A stretch of 64,000 nucleotides of DNA from an uncultured Flavobacteriales bacterium (GCA_913056345.1 CAJXMH010000005.1:1-64000); one strand, 5' to 3'; shown: positions 15,341-25,350, counted from the stretch's first letter. Notes: a model not told the origin generated them from the sequence alone. A program made the numbers and translations.

Positions 15341-16207
15341 TTAATGCTTTTGATAATAGTCTACGATCTGAATTGCCTCTTTTGCCTCCTTTGCATCATG
15401 CACCCGTAGAATATTGGCTCCGTTTAGCAGTGCCAATACATTTGCGGCTGTGGTGCCATTTAATGCATGCTGTGCATCAGCTTGAATTACTTTTTGGATC
15501 ATTCCTTTTCTACTTAGACCTGCCAGAATAGGAACTTTTAATTGCTGAAAGTGTCTCATGTTTTTTAAGATCTGGTAATTGTGTGCTAAAGTTTTGCCGA
15601 ATCCAAAGCCAGGGTCAACAATAACATCTTGCACGCCCAAAGCATGCAGCCGATCCAACTGGGATTTAAAATAGATAAAAAGTTCTTTTACCACATTATC
15701 GTAAGTGGGTTTATCTTGCATGTTCTCAGGTTTTCCTTGTATATGCATCATCACATATGGCACCTTGAGGTCTGAGATGGTAGCAAACATCTGCTCATCG
15801 AATTTACCGCCCGAAATATCATTGATCATACAAGCGCCTTCTTCTACCGCTTTCTTAGCAATACTCGAACGGTAGGTATCTATGGAAAATAGCACCTTAG
15901 GAAAATGCTTAACCAAAGCTTTTAAAGCAGGGATGAGGCGTTCTGCTTCTTCTGACTCCGTAATCAACTTTGCTCCAGGTCGAGAGGAAAAGGCACCAAG
16001 GTCGAGAAAGTCTGCTCCGTCTTCTAGTAATTTTTCGGCTTGCTTAAGTAAGCGATCTTCTTCTTGGTAACGTCCACCATCAAAAAAGGAGTCAGGGGTG
16101 AGATTAAGAATCCCCATCACCTTAGGTGTGGATAAGTCGACTAAAGTACCCTTACAATTTAGCGAGTAATTCAGTTCAAAAGGGCTATTTTCGTGAGTCA
16201 ATTGCAT
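15341..16207 (-). CDS. folP: Dihydropteroate synthase
   Basis: Product of 288 aa. Motifs are GILNLTPDSFFDGG, FLDLGAFSSRPGA, ISIDTYRS-like SIDTYRSSIAKKA, MINDISGG, VIVDPGFGFGKT and LAGLSRKGMI, all characteristic of FolP. It condenses p-aminobenzoate with the pterin pyrophosphate in folate synthesis and is the sulfonamide target. It is transcribed ahead of cdaA with a 2-nt gap. TAATTTTG stands exactly 4 nt before the ATG. The gene diverges from the DUF1599 gene, leaving only 20 bp between the two starts. Confidence 0.96.
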   Translation of the reverse strand: MQLTHENSPFELNYSLNCKGTLVDLSTPKVMGILNLTPDSFFDGGRYQEEDRLLKQAEKLLEDGADFLDLGAFSSRPGAKLITESEEAERLIPALKALVKHFPKVLFSIDTYRSSIAKKAVEEGACMINDISGGKFDEQMFATISDLKVPYVMMHIQGKPENMQDKPTYDNVVKELFIYFKSQLDRLHALGVQDVIVDPGFGFGKTLAHNYQILKNMRHFQQLKVPILAGLSRKGMIQKVIQADAQHALNGTTAANVLALLNGANILRVHDAKEAKEAIQIVDYYQKH

Positions 16208-16211
16208 GATT

Positions 16212-16219
16212 CAAAATTA
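16212..16219 (-). promoter_or_regulatory. -7 element TAATTTTG, 4 nt before folP ATG
   Basis: The minus strand reads TAATTTTG-AATC-ATG, an exact TAnnTTTG match inside the 20-bp folP/DUF1599 divergent gap. Confidence 0.5.
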
Positions 16220-16227
16220 GCTAAAGC

Positions 16228-16773
16228 ATGGCAAATACTTCAGTACAATATGACCAAGCGGTTCAGCGCTGTCGTGACATTTTTGAGAAAAAAATGAAAG
16301 ACTATGGCAGCTCTTGGCGTATCTTAAGAATTTCTTCAATTACTGATCAGTTATACATTAAGGCTAAGCGCATTAGGAGTTTAGAAGAAAAAGGAGTTAG
16401 CCGGGTAGAAGAAGGGATAGAAGGGGAGTTTATGGCTATCGTTAATTATGGAGTCATGGGCTTAGTTCAATTGGATAAAGGCTACAGTGAAGAGACCAGC
16501 CTGCAAGCTGAAGAAGCCTTGAAATTGTATGACGATTGGATCGCAGAGGCAAAAGGTTTGATGGAAAATAAAAACCATGATTACGATGAAGCTTGGCGAG
16601 AAATGCGCACTAGTTCTCTTACAGACATGATCCTTCAAAAACTATTGAGGACGAAGCAAATAGAAAGTAATCAAGGTAAAACATTAATTTCTGAAGGCAT
16701 AGATGCTAACTATTTAGACATGGTCAATTATGCGATTTTTGCTTTGATCCAATTGTCAGAAAAATCTGAATAA
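16228..16773 (+). CDS. DUF1599 domain-containing protein (tandem domains)
   Basis: Product of 181 aa made of two related halves. Residues about 6-80 (AVQRCRDIFEKKMKDYGSSW, then SITDQLYIKAKRIRSLEE) and about 95-178 (AEAKGLMENKNHDYDEAWR, then SLTDMILQKLLRTKQIE) align, each ending in a VNYxxxxLxQL helix. DUF1599 has no established function; its all-helical, duplicated layout with KxxDY-xxxW motifs is reminiscent of MazG/dUTPase-type nucleotide-binding proteins, but that is only a resemblance. It diverges from folP and is followed by a DoxX-like gene. Confidence 0.88.
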   Translation: MANTSVQYDQAVQRCRDIFEKKMKDYGSSWRILRISSITDQLYIKAKRIRSLEEKGVSRVEEGIEGEFMAIVNYGVMGLVQLDKGYSEETSLQAEEALKLYDDWIAEAKGLMENKNHDYDEAWREMRTSSLTDMILQKLLRTKQIESNQGKTLISEGIDANYLDMVNYAIFALIQLSEKSE

Positions 16774-16818
16774 GTGTTAAGGCTGCCTTTTGCGCTTTAC
16801 TCAGAAGTCATTGCAGTG

Positions 16819-16826
16819 TATATTTG
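16819..16826 (+). promoter_or_regulatory. -7 element TATATTTG for the DoxX-like gene
   Basis: Exact TAnnTTTG match, 14 nt before the ATG at 16841. It lies downstream of the alternative upstream start at 16790, so it supports the internal start. Confidence 0.5.
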
Positions 16827-16840
16827 AAAAAACAAGATGT

Positions 16841-18100
16841 ATGAAATTTCTCCTTCATTTTTCAAGGCTATTCGTAGGTAATCTATTTATTTTCAGTGGG
16901 GTGGTGAAAGCCAATGACCCTTTAGGTTTTTCTTACAAACTTGAAGAGTACTTTATTGAATTTGGCATGAACTGGCATTGGCTAGAAGAACTTTTAGTTC
17001 CCTTAGCTGCTGCACTTTGTATTGTTGAAATAGTGTTAGGAGCTGCCGTGCTTTTGGGCTACCGCATGCGAATCGTCAGCTGGGTACTTCTCCTCATGAT
17101 CATTTTCTTCACCATTCTCACTGGTGCATCAGCCATTTTTGAAATTGTACGTTCGTGTGGCTGTTTTGGAGATGCCATTCCCTTAACCCCCTGGGAGTCA
17201 TTTTATAAGGATCTAGTCTTATTAGCCTTGATTTTAATTCTTTTTGCCAAAAGCAAGTCCATCAAACCTTTTGAGCAGCCAAAAAATGACCTTTATTACC
17301 TGGGAGTTTCTGCTTTTGTTATGGTTTTACTTTCTATTATGCTCGATTGGAATGCTACGCTTTACCTAACAGTAGCTATTTTAGGAGGGGCATTGATCGT
17401 AAAATACGTTCAGCCTAAGCTTGCCGCAGCTGTTGGAACTGCACTTAGTTTGATATTGAGTACAGTGTTTTCAATTTACGCTATAGAGCACTTGCCTTAC
17501 CGCGATTTTAGACCCTACGCCATTGGAAAGAACATTGATGAACAAATGCAATTACCTGAAGGAGCAAAACCACCTGTTTATGAAACGCTTTTAGTCTATA
17601 AAAACACAGAAACCGGTGAGCAGAAAGAATTTACTTCAGAAGAATATACAGCTTCTAAGCTATGGGAAAACCCTGCTTGGGAATGGGTAAGCACGGAGAA
17701 TAATTTAATAGAAGAGGGCGACTTGCCTAAGATAACAGATTTTTCTATTAGTTCGCAGAGTGGTGATGACATTACCGACATTGTGCTTAGTCAGAATAAG
17801 GTCTTATGGATTGTTGCTTACGATCTAAGTAAAACGGAAACAGCTCATACTGCTGAGCTAAAAGAGCTGATTAAAGCAGCAGAACAAAATGGAATCCAAA
17901 CTATGGTGCTCTCCTCAGCAGGAAGTGAGGAGACAGTCGCTTTTGAAAAGCAGCATCAATTAGGTTTACCGTACCACATTACAGATGGAATCGTGCTCAA
18001 GACTATAGTCCGTTCTAATCCAGGCATTGTGTATTTGGAGCAAGGAACCGTTAAAGGTAAGTGGCATGAGAATGACATCCCAAGTATCGAAGAACTTTAA
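16841..18100 (+). CDS. DoxX/MauE-like membrane protein with thioredoxin-fold C-terminus (BT_3928 family)
   Basis: Product of 419 aa from ATG 16841. The N-terminal half has four or more transmembrane segments of DoxX/MauE type, including the SCGCFGDAIPLTPW motif with a Cys-Gly-Cys pair. Additional hydrophobic segments run to about residue 215. The C-terminal third (about 310-415, KVLWIVAYDLSKTE, VLSSAGSEE) looks like a thioredoxin fold but lacks a CxxC pair. Homologues in Bacteroidota are known only as the BT_3928 family. A role in periplasmic thiol redox chemistry is inferred. The adjacent tpiA and permease genes give no clue. Confidence 0.8.
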   Translation: MKFLLHFSRLFVGNLFIFSGVVKANDPLGFSYKLEEYFIEFGMNWHWLEELLVPLAAALCIVEIVLGAAVLLGYRMRIVSWVLLLMIIFFTILTGASAIFEIVRSCGCFGDAIPLTPWESFYKDLVLLALILILFAKSKSIKPFEQPKNDLYYLGVSAFVMVLLSIMLDWNATLYLTVAILGGALIVKYVQPKLAAAVGTALSLILSTVFSIYAIEHLPYRDFRPYAIGKNIDEQMQLPEGAKPPVYETLLVYKNTETGEQKEFTSEEYTASKLWENPAWEWVSTENNLIEEGDLPKITDFSISSQSGDDITDIVLSQNKVLWIVAYDLSKTETAHTAELKELIKAAEQNGIQTMVLSSAGSEETVAFEKQHQLGLPYHITDGIVLKTIVRSNPGIVYLEQGTVKGKWHENDIPSIEEL

Positions 18101-18112
18101 GTAATATAGACC

Positions 18113-19189
18113 TTGATCAATTTTGTAATCAAACGTCTTGCTTATGGTTTACTCGTTCTATGGGGAGTTCTCACTGTCGTCTTTTTTATTTTTAATATTC
18201 TTCCTGGCGATCCTGCAAGAATGATGCTTGGTCAAAGAGCTGATCAAGCTGCTGTGGATGAGATTAAGCGAGAACTTGGCATGGATCGCAGCATTTTGGT
18301 GCAATACGCCATTTACTTGAATGACCTTTCTCCGCTATCTTTTCATCATCAAAATAAAAACGCTTCCACCTACTATGATGCGAAAAAATATCAGGGAACG
18401 GTTCTTCTCTCGATCAAGCAATACAAACTTGCTCTTAAAGCTCCTTATTTAAGACGATCTTATCAAAGTCAAAAAGAGGTTTCGGCAATCTTAGCTGAGA
18501 GTATCGGAGAAACTGCAGTTCTTGCCTTGGCTTCAATTTTATTAGCCGGCCTAGTGGGTATACTATTCGGTTTACTGGCTGCACTTTTTCAAGATAGCTT
18601 CTTTGATCGAGCGCTGCTTTTTATAGCCACCTTAGGAATGGCTCTTCCATCCTTCTTTATTGGGGTAATTGTAGCATGGTTATTCGGTTTTGTGTGGTCC
18701 GATTTGACAGGTTTGAACATGACAGGTAGTTTATATGAAGTAGACGATTTAGGGAGGGGAGAGTATTTGCAACTTTCTAATTTGATCTTGCCTGCATTAA
18801 CCTTGGGCGTTAGACCACTTTCAGTTATTTTGCAATTAAGCAGAAATGCGCTCTTAGAAGTATTGCAAATGGATTACATTAGAACAGCTAAAGCAAAGGG
18901 GTTAGCACAATCAACAGTGGTTTTGAAGCATGCTCTTAAAAATGCGATGAACCCTGTGCTTACAGCCTTATCAGGTATGTTTGCCTCTTTAATGGCAGGA
19001 GCGGTTTTTGTAGAGATCATTTTTTCATGGAAAGGAATAGGATGGGAGATCGTTAACGCCTTGGAAAAGTATGATTTGCCAATTGTAATGGGAGCCGTTC
19101 TTTTGATTGCGGCTATATTTGTTTTGATAAATATTATTGTAGACCTGTTATATGGGGTCTTAGATCCGAGAGTTAGAATCAAATCATAA
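18113..19189 (+). CDS. ABC transporter permease, DppB/OppB type
   Basis: Product of 358 aa starting at TTG 18113, 12 nt after the previous stop; no better ATG lies near the first membrane segment. The N-terminus (VIKRLAYGLLVLWGVLTVVFF, ILPGDPARMMLGQ) and the EAA-type loop DYIRTAKAKGL near 260 identify the peptide/nickel permease family. About six transmembrane segments are visible. Partner permease, ATPases and binding protein are not in the neighbourhood, which is usual in Bacteroidota where these genes are scattered. The substrate is probably di- or oligopeptides. Confidence 0.9.
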   Translation: MINFVIKRLAYGLLVLWGVLTVVFFIFNILPGDPARMMLGQRADQAAVDEIKRELGMDRSILVQYAIYLNDLSPLSFHHQNKNASTYYDAKKYQGTVLLSIKQYKLALKAPYLRRSYQSQKEVSAILAESIGETAVLALASILLAGLVGILFGLLAALFQDSFFDRALLFIATLGMALPSFFIGVIVAWLFGFVWSDLTGLNMTGSLYEVDDLGRGEYLQLSNLILPALTLGVRPLSVILQLSRNALLEVLQMDYIRTAKAKGLAQSTVVLKHALKNAMNPVLTALSGMFASLMAGAVFVEIIFSWKGIGWEIVNALEKYDLPIVMGAVLLIAAIFVLINIIVDLLYGVLDPRVRIKS

Positions 19190-19190
19190 T

Positions 19191-19934
19191 ATGAGAAAAA
19201 AAATTGTTGCCGGTAATTGGAAAATGAACCTAGACCTTGAAGAAGGAAAGGAATTAGTCAGAAGTTTAATCCAAGAAGATTTGTCGGCTGAAGTGGAGTG
19301 TATTCTGATCCCTTCTTTTGTCCATTTGAGTGAAGTCAGTAAGCTGACTGAGCAAACTACACTAAAATTAGGAAGTCAAAACAATCATGCAGTAAATGGA
19401 GGAGCCTATACCGGAGAAGTTTCGGCTAAGATGCTTCAATCTGTGGGTGTGTCTTATGGTTTAGTTGGCCATTCTGAAAGAAGAATATATCAGAAAGAGG
19501 ATGCTGAGACGCTATCTGCCAAGGTGCAACAGCTTTTGAAAAATGGAATCAATCCTATTTTTTGTTGTGGAGAATCACTGAGCGAACGAAAGAATTCGCA
19601 GCATTTCGAAACAGTAGAAAAGCAGCTTCAGCTCTTATGGGAGCTAGAGCCGAAAGAATTTGAGCAAGTAATCATTGCTTATGAACCTGTTTGGGCAATT
19701 GGCACGGGAGAGACAGCTACAGCCGAGCAGGCGCAAGAAATGCATGCCTTTATTCGAGCACAGTTGCAGAAAAATTTCGGCACCCTTGCTGCTCAATGCA
19801 GTATTCTTTACGGAGGAAGTTGTAAGCCAGGGAATGCAGCAGAATTGTTTGCTCAAGAAGATGTTGACGGTGGCTTGATTGGTGGAGCTTCCTTAAAGGC
19901 AAAAGATTTTGCCGCCATAGTAAATGCTTTTTAA
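19191..19934 (+). CDS. tpiA: Triosephosphate isomerase
   Basis: Product of 247 aa, the standard length. Catalytic residues are seen as Lys11 (GNWKMN), His94 (VGHSERR) and Glu165 (YEPVWAIGTG); the phosphate loop is YGGSCKPGNA and the terminal GGASL is present. It interconverts dihydroxyacetone phosphate and glyceraldehyde 3-phosphate in glycolysis and gluconeogenesis. It starts 1 nt after the permease stop and abuts prmA without a gap, so the three genes are likely co-transcribed. Confidence 0.97.
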   Translation: MRKKIVAGNWKMNLDLEEGKELVRSLIQEDLSAEVECILIPSFVHLSEVSKLTEQTTLKLGSQNNHAVNGGAYTGEVSAKMLQSVGVSYGLVGHSERRIYQKEDAETLSAKVQQLLKNGINPIFCCGESLSERKNSQHFETVEKQLQLLWELEPKEFEQVIIAYEPVWAIGTGETATAEQAQEMHAFIRAQLQKNFGTLAAQCSILYGGSCKPGNAAELFAQEDVDGGLIGGASLKAKDFAAIVNAF

Positions 19935-20771
19935 ATGTCTTATTTGCAATTTACGATTAGTTTAAAGCCTTATGCGCCCTATGATGAAATTATTATAGCG
20001 CAACTAGCAGAATGGGGCTTTGAAAGCTTTACGCAAGAGGAACCCCTGCTCAATGCTTATATTCCTGAAGCTGAATTTACAGAAACAATGGCCCAGCAGC
20101 TTGATAGCCTGATGGAGGATTTTGAAGCCATTCAAACTATAGATCAAAAAAAGTTACCTAAAGAAAATTGGAACCAACAATGGGAATCAAATTTTGAACC
20201 AATACCCATATCTGATTTCTGCTATATCCGTGCACCTTTTCATGAAGCAAAAAATGCTTTTAAGTTTGAATTGATCATAGAGCCTAAGATGTCTTTTGGT
20301 ACGGGCCACCATCAAACAACCCAACTCATGGTTGAATTACTATCGGCTGAGCAACTGAAAGGGAAGAACATTTTAGACATGGGTGCAGGAACAGGTATCC
20401 TAGGAATCTTGGCCGATAGAATGGGGGCGAAAGTGGTTGATGCGATTGATATTGAAGAGTGGGCCTACGAAAACATGATTGAGAATGCCGAGCGAAATCA
20501 ATGCAAGGCTTTTAACGCCTATCATGGAGGCATAGAGGTTTTGCAAGGGCTAGACCATAACTACGACTTGGTCATTGCCAACATTAACAAGAATATTTTA
20601 TTTGAACAGCTTGATAAATATCGGTCTAAATTAAAAGCAGGAGGAGCCCTATTTTTAAGCGGATTTTTTGAAACCGATCAAGCTGAGTTCGAAGACTATG
20701 CTAAGCAAAATGGATTGAAGATTGCTAAAGCTCTGGTTAAAGATGATTGGACTGCCTTAAAGCTTGTTTAA
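19935..20771 (+). CDS. prmA: Ribosomal protein L11 methyltransferase
   Basis: Product of 278 aa. The methyltransferase motif I is LDMGAGTGILGILA and motif IV is LVIANINKN, preceded by the PrmA-specific MSFGTGHHQTT. It trimethylates ribosomal protein L11. The gene begins on the base after the tpiA stop; the pair tpiA-prmA is frequent in Flavobacteriales. The N-terminal substrate domain (1-90) is typical for the family. Confidence 0.95.
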   Translation: MSYLQFTISLKPYAPYDEIIIAQLAEWGFESFTQEEPLLNAYIPEAEFTETMAQQLDSLMEDFEAIQTIDQKKLPKENWNQQWESNFEPIPISDFCYIRAPFHEAKNAFKFELIIEPKMSFGTGHHQTTQLMVELLSAEQLKGKNILDMGAGTGILGILADRMGAKVVDAIDIEEWAYENMIENAERNQCKAFNAYHGGIEVLQGLDHNYDLVIANINKNILFEQLDKYRSKLKAGGALFLSGFFETDQAEFEDYAKQNGLKIAKALVKDDWTALKLV

Positions 20772-20866
20772 GCCCTCTCTCAAAGCCTGGAATGAGTTTT
20801 GATAAGAGTGAATTATTCACTTTATTTACAAATTAATCAACCTATTACATGCACTGCTTGAAATTG

Positions 20867-23800
20867 ATGAGAAAAGTTCTTCTAATTTGCCTGTTTTTAG
20901 GCAGCTTATTTCAAGTTAAAAGTCAAACCCCTGCAAGCTTTCCCAACGACTCTATAGCTTTTTTTGAAGAGATGGAGCGATTTCTGGTAGATTCCCGAAA
21001 GGAGGGAAAAGATTTTATGAAACAATTTGAAGAGGTCTGGTATGGAGGATACTTCTCTGAATCCCAAAGGCAAGGGGTTTATGCAACTACCAACAAAATG
21101 CTGCAGCGAAAACTTAGGGCTTTTCCCGACTTTCGTAATTACCTGTTTACTGTTGGTAGTTTTGTGGTTGATGAAAACCAGACTGATGAAAGTTTCATGG
21201 CTTGGCAGCGTATTCTGTTTCGTTTGATTGACCAAAAGCGGAAAAAGAACTTTACAGACTTTTTAAATTTTTGCAACGACCTTTTCCGTGAAAATGCAAT
21301 CTATTATTCTCCATCTGTAAGTTGGGGAGCAAGCAATAGCGAATATATCTTCGGCTTTGATAGCTTGCCAAAGATTACCTTTCAATCACTAGACTTGATT
21401 TGTTACTCAAAGCGAGATAGCATGAAAATCTATCAAACAAAGGGCTCTTATTACCCAACAGAGGAGAAGTGGGTTGGTCAGGGAGGAGTGATAAATTGGG
21501 CTAAAGCAGGTCTGCTGTCTGATGAAGTTTATGCTGAGATCGGCTCTTACACGATAGACGCACAATCTTATGATTACACCATAGACTCAGTGACGTTTTA
21601 TAACTCCTTCTATTTAAGTAAGCCATTAGTTGGTCAATTGCAAAACAAGCTTTTAGCCAATATGACTCCTTCTAACACTTCTTATCCGCGTTTTGATTCA
21701 TATGATAAACGGATTAGGATTGAAAACATCATGCCCGGCGTAAACTTTGACGGTGGTTTCTCTATGAGAGGGGCAAAATTATTGGGAAAAGGTAATGAAG
21801 AGCAGTCCGCCATAATTGAATTTTCAAGGAATGACACCCTATTTCTTAAGGTGTTGTCTGAAAACTTCTCTATTCGCACCGACCGGATCATTTCAACAGA
21901 AGCAGGGATTCGATTTTATCTGGGTAAGGATTCTATTAGCCATCCTGGTTTAAATTTTAAATACTTAAAAGAAGACAACCTAGTAACGCTTTACCGAGAG
22001 GGAGAAGGGATATCTAGAACTCCTTACGGTAATACCTTTCATCAATTGGAGATGGATTTTGAAGTTTTGAATTGGAAGCGAGAAGAACCGCAAATTACTT
22101 TTACCAATTTAGTTGGGGGAACTAAAACTGATGCATTTTTTACTTCAGCAGATTTCTTTAAAGAAGAATTGTTTGATCAAATTGGAGGAAGAGGTAGAAT
22201 AAATCCAATGTATGAAATCAATGGCTTGGTGCAACGCTACAACAGCCTTGAGTTAACGGTCAAAGAACTCAGTTATCAAATGAATATGGACATTCCTTCT
22301 ACCCAGAACTTGATTGTGCATTACAGTACTTTTGGCTTTTTAAGTTTCGATTTTGATAAGGGCACCTTCACGGTTAGGCAAAAACTACTCGATTATGTAT
22401 TGGCAAATAATGAAAAAATCGACTACGATGTAATCAGTATCTATTCTGATATTCAAGGCGCGCCAAATGGTAAGCTAAACCTATTAAATTATGACCTCAC
22501 TATAAATGGAATTCCTGGCATAGTGGTGAGTGACTCTCAGCAAGTGGTTATTTTGCCTAGCGGCGGTCAAATCAAAATGAAACGCAACCGCTTTTTCGAA
22601 TTTGGAGGTAGAGTAAAAGCAGGATTATTTGATTTTTACGGAAAGCGCTTTGAGTTTGATTACCAAAATTTTAAGGTCAATTTGAATAATATTGACTCGA
22701 TGCAGGTCAAAGCACTTACGGGTGAGAAGGATCCGCAAGGAAACCCACTTACCAAACCTGTGAGAACGGTAATTGAAGGCATAAAAGGTGATCTGTTGAT
22801 TGATAACTTCGAAAATAAATCAGGTTTAAAGGACTTTCCTGACTATCCCATTATTAATAGTACTGCCGACAGCTATGTTTTTTACGACAAGCAGGAAGTC
22901 TTGGATGGGGTGTATAATCGAAATAACTTCTACTTTAAGTTAGAACCTTTCAAAATTGACAGTATTGATAATTTCAATAACGATAAGCTGAGCTTTGAAG
23001 GAACCTTTTCTTCGGCAAACATTTTCCCAGAATTTGAAGAGCAATTGACTTTACAAGAAGATTTTTCCCTTGGCTTTAAAAGGTCAACACCTCCGGGCGG
23101 CTATCCCATGTATGACGGTAAAGGACAGTTCTTCGATCAAATCAAGTTGAGTCATGATGGGCTAAGAGGTGATGGTAGCCTTGAATACATCACTTCAACT
23201 ACTTACTCTAAAGATTTTATCTTTTACCCTGACTCTATGCTAACACAAGCCGATCAGTACTTCGTAGAGAAGCAAAAAGACGGCATTGAATATCCGCCGG
23301 TTAAAGCTGAAAAAACCAAAATGCGTTGGCTTCCTAGCGAAGATGTTATGTATGCAAGTACTACAGAGAGTGGAATGATCATGTATGATGATCGAGCCAA
23401 TTTTGAAGGCACCACCTCTCTTACGCCCGATGGAGTAGGTGGTGAGGGTGTTTATCACTTTGATCGAGCAGACCTTTCTTCTTCCATCTTTGAATTCAAG
23501 CACAATACGTTTGACTCAGATACCGCTAATTTTCAATTGAACGATCCTAATGCAGGTGGTTTTGCGTTAAAAACCAATAATGTTAATGCTCATGTTGATT
23601 ATAGGGAAAGGGTCGCGGAATTCAAGTCGAATGGAGAAGCTGACCCAATTGAGTTCGGCCTCAACCAATATATCTGCTTTATGGAAGAGTTTAAATGGTA
23701 TATGGATGATGGTTCTATCGCCCTTACCAGTTCTTCCTCGAAGCAGGTTTCTGCAGACGTGAAACTCGAGGGATCTAAATTTATTTCAATCAATCCTGAC

Positions 23801-25300
23801 CAGGACAGCCTACTTTTTTATGCACCCTATGCAAAATATGATTCAAGAAGGCATATCATAAGGGCGCAGGATGTACAATACATCAACACTGCAGATGCAA
23901 GGGTATATCCGGATAGCGGTTTTGTGACCATTGAAAAGAAAGCTAAAATGGATCCCCTTTTGAATTCAGTTATTGTGGCAAATTCTGTTACAGAGTACCA
24001 CAATATATACAATGCCAATACAAGAATATTTGGTCGTAAGGATTATTCGGCCACCGGTTACATTGACTACCAAGACCGAAAAGGGATGCTTCAAACCATT
24101 TACTTGCAGAGTATTAACGTTGATACAACAGGACAGACCATTGGAAATGGAGAGATTGCAGATACGGTAGAGTTTTCATTAAGTCCTGAGTTTATCTTTG
24201 ACGGCAAAGTGAAGCTATTTGCCAGTAATGAGTTCTTAGTTTTTGACGGTTTGACCAAGATCAACCACAATTGCGAAAGCTTGAATAGACCGTGGATTCG
24301 TTTCGAAGCGGAAGTCAACCCTTTCGAAATCTATATTCCGGTTGATTCAACCATGGAGGACTCTGCCGGGGCAAGACTTACTTCTAGCATTAATTTAAAT
24401 GTTGATTCAATCTACTTGTATTCCGGTTTTATGGTAAACCGTTCAAATTATAGTGACATTAATGTGCTGCCCGCATACGGTTATTTACACTATGATACTA
24501 CTGAGGCAACTTTTGCCATTTCTTCCAAAGAAAAAATAGCTGAACAGAGTTTGGCAGGTAATTACCTGCGTTTGAATACCAAAGACTGTAAAGTATATGG
24601 TGAAGGCGCTATCGATATTGGTGCCCGAACAGGTCAATTGACATTTGATGCAGCAGGTTCTGCTATTCAGGATCTCAAAGATGAGTCGGCGGTATTTGAA
24701 ATGCTGATGACCGTAGATTTTTTCTTTGATGACAATGCTGCAAAGAAAATGGCTGATGAGCTTAATGAAAACATTAATTTGAATCCGGTCGATTTCAGTA
24801 AAGCAACTTATGAAAAAGGATTAAAGGAAATAGTTGGGGTAGAGGAGGCAGATGAGATCATCTCGCAATTGAGCTTAAATGGTAAAATAAAAAGAATGCC
24901 TGATGAACTGAATAAGAGATTGGTTTTTAGTGAAGTAAAATTCAAGTGGGATGAAGAATTGAATGCCTTCAAATCTTTTGGACCGCTAGGGTTGACCAAT
25001 ATAAATAAAGAGGAAGTCAATAAGTACGTTAATGGCGCAATCATGATCACCAAAAAGCGCAGCGGAGATATTGTTGACATTCTTCTAGAAGTTGATGCTA
25101 ATACATGGTATTATTTTAACTACAGAAGAAACTTAATGAAGGTGATTTCCTCTAATGAGGAATTCAACACCCAGATAAAAGAATTAAAAAGAGATAAAAG
25201 ACGTTATAATAATGCTAAGGGCGAAGCGCCCTTTACCTTTATGTTTGGTTCAGAAAGAGAGAAAAGAGATTTTGACCGTGCTTTTGAAAGTGAATTCTAG
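20867..25300 (+). CDS. Very large secreted beta-rich protein of unknown function
   Basis: Product of 1477 aa from ATG 20867 (an in-frame ATG at 20849 would add 6 residues). The start is chosen because MRKVLLICLFLGSLFQVKSQ is a clean signal peptide. The mature protein is alternating polar/aromatic beta-strand sequence throughout, with almost no predicted helix until about 1290. Two segments near residues 745-800 and 835-890 share the pattern MYDxxxxFxxxxxLxxDGxxGxG, pointing to internal repeats. Stretches such as AKYDSRRHIIRAQDVQYI recall the OstA/LptA beta-taco style, but this is only a resemblance. The C-terminus (about 1340-1477) has a conserved-looking globular part with a basic tail. No T9SS C-terminal signal is recognised. 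The product is likely periplasmic or at the outer membrane. Confidence 0.85.
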   Translation: MRKVLLICLFLGSLFQVKSQTPASFPNDSIAFFEEMERFLVDSRKEGKDFMKQFEEVWYGGYFSESQRQGVYATTNKMLQRKLRAFPDFRNYLFTVGSFVVDENQTDESFMAWQRILFRLIDQKRKKNFTDFLNFCNDLFRENAIYYSPSVSWGASNSEYIFGFDSLPKITFQSLDLICYSKRDSMKIYQTKGSYYPTEEKWVGQGGVINWAKAGLLSDEVYAEIGSYTIDAQSYDYTIDSVTFYNSFYLSKPLVGQLQNKLLANMTPSNTSYPRFDSYDKRIRIENIMPGVNFDGGFSMRGAKLLGKGNEEQSAIIEFSRNDTLFLKVLSENFSIRTDRIISTEAGIRFYLGKDSISHPGLNFKYLKEDNLVTLYREGEGISRTPYGNTFHQLEMDFEVLNWKREEPQITFTNLVGGTKTDAFFTSADFFKEELFDQIGGRGRINPMYEINGLVQRYNSLELTVKELSYQMNMDIPSTQNLIVHYSTFGFLSFDFDKGTFTVRQKLLDYVLANNEKIDYDVISIYSDIQGAPNGKLNLLNYDLTINGIPGIVVSDSQQVVILPSGGQIKMKRNRFFEFGGRVKAGLFDFYGKRFEFDYQNFKVNLNNIDSMQVKALTGEKDPQGNPLTKPVRTVIEGIKGDLLIDNFENKSGLKDFPDYPIINSTADSYVFYDKQEVLDGVYNRNNFYFKLEPFKIDSIDNFNNDKLSFEGTFSSANIFPEFEEQLTLQEDFSLGFKRSTPPGGYPMYDGKGQFFDQIKLSHDGLRGDGSLEYITSTTYSKDFIFYPDSMLTQADQYFVEKQKDGIEYPPVKAEKTKMRWLPSEDVMYASTTESGMIMYDDRANFEGTTSLTPDGVGGEGVYHFDRADLSSSIFEFKHNTFDSDTANFQLNDPNAGGFALKTNNVNAHVDYRERVAEFKSNGEADPIEFGLNQYICFMEEFKWYMDDGSIALTSSSSKQVSADVKLEGSKFISINPDQDSLLFYAPYAKYDSRRHIIRAQDVQYINTADARVYPDSGFVTIEKKAKMDPLLNSVIVANSVTEYHNIYNANTRIFGRKDYSATGYIDYQDRKGMLQTIYLQSINVDTTGQTIGNGEIADTVEFSLSPEFIFDGKVKLFASNEFLVFDGLTKINHNCESLNRPWIRFEAEVNPFEIYIPVDSTMEDSAGARLTSSINLNVDSIYLYSGFMVNRSNYSDINVLPAYGYLHYDTTEATFAISSKEKIAEQSLAGNYLRLNTKDCKVYGEGAIDIGARTGQLTFDAAGSAIQDLKDESAVFEMLMTVDFFFDDNAAKKMADELNENINLNPVDFSKATYEKGLKEIVGVEEADEIISQLSLNGKIKRMPDELNKRLVFSEVKFKWDEELNAFKSFGPLGLTNINKEEVNKYVNGAIMITKKRSGDIVDILLEVDANTWYYFNYRRNLMKVISSNEEFNTQIKELKRDKRRYNNAKGEAPFTFMFGSEREKRDFDRAFESEF

Positions 25301-25350
25301 CAAATTAATTACTGTTTGATTCACAATTAATTAGCCTACTTCTTTTCACA

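Noticed and set aside
23240-24318. Several open frames antisense to the 1477-aa gene
   Set aside because: They are short, overlap one another and lack start-site signals or protein-like composition; the sense frame is continuous and has strong beta-strand periodicity.
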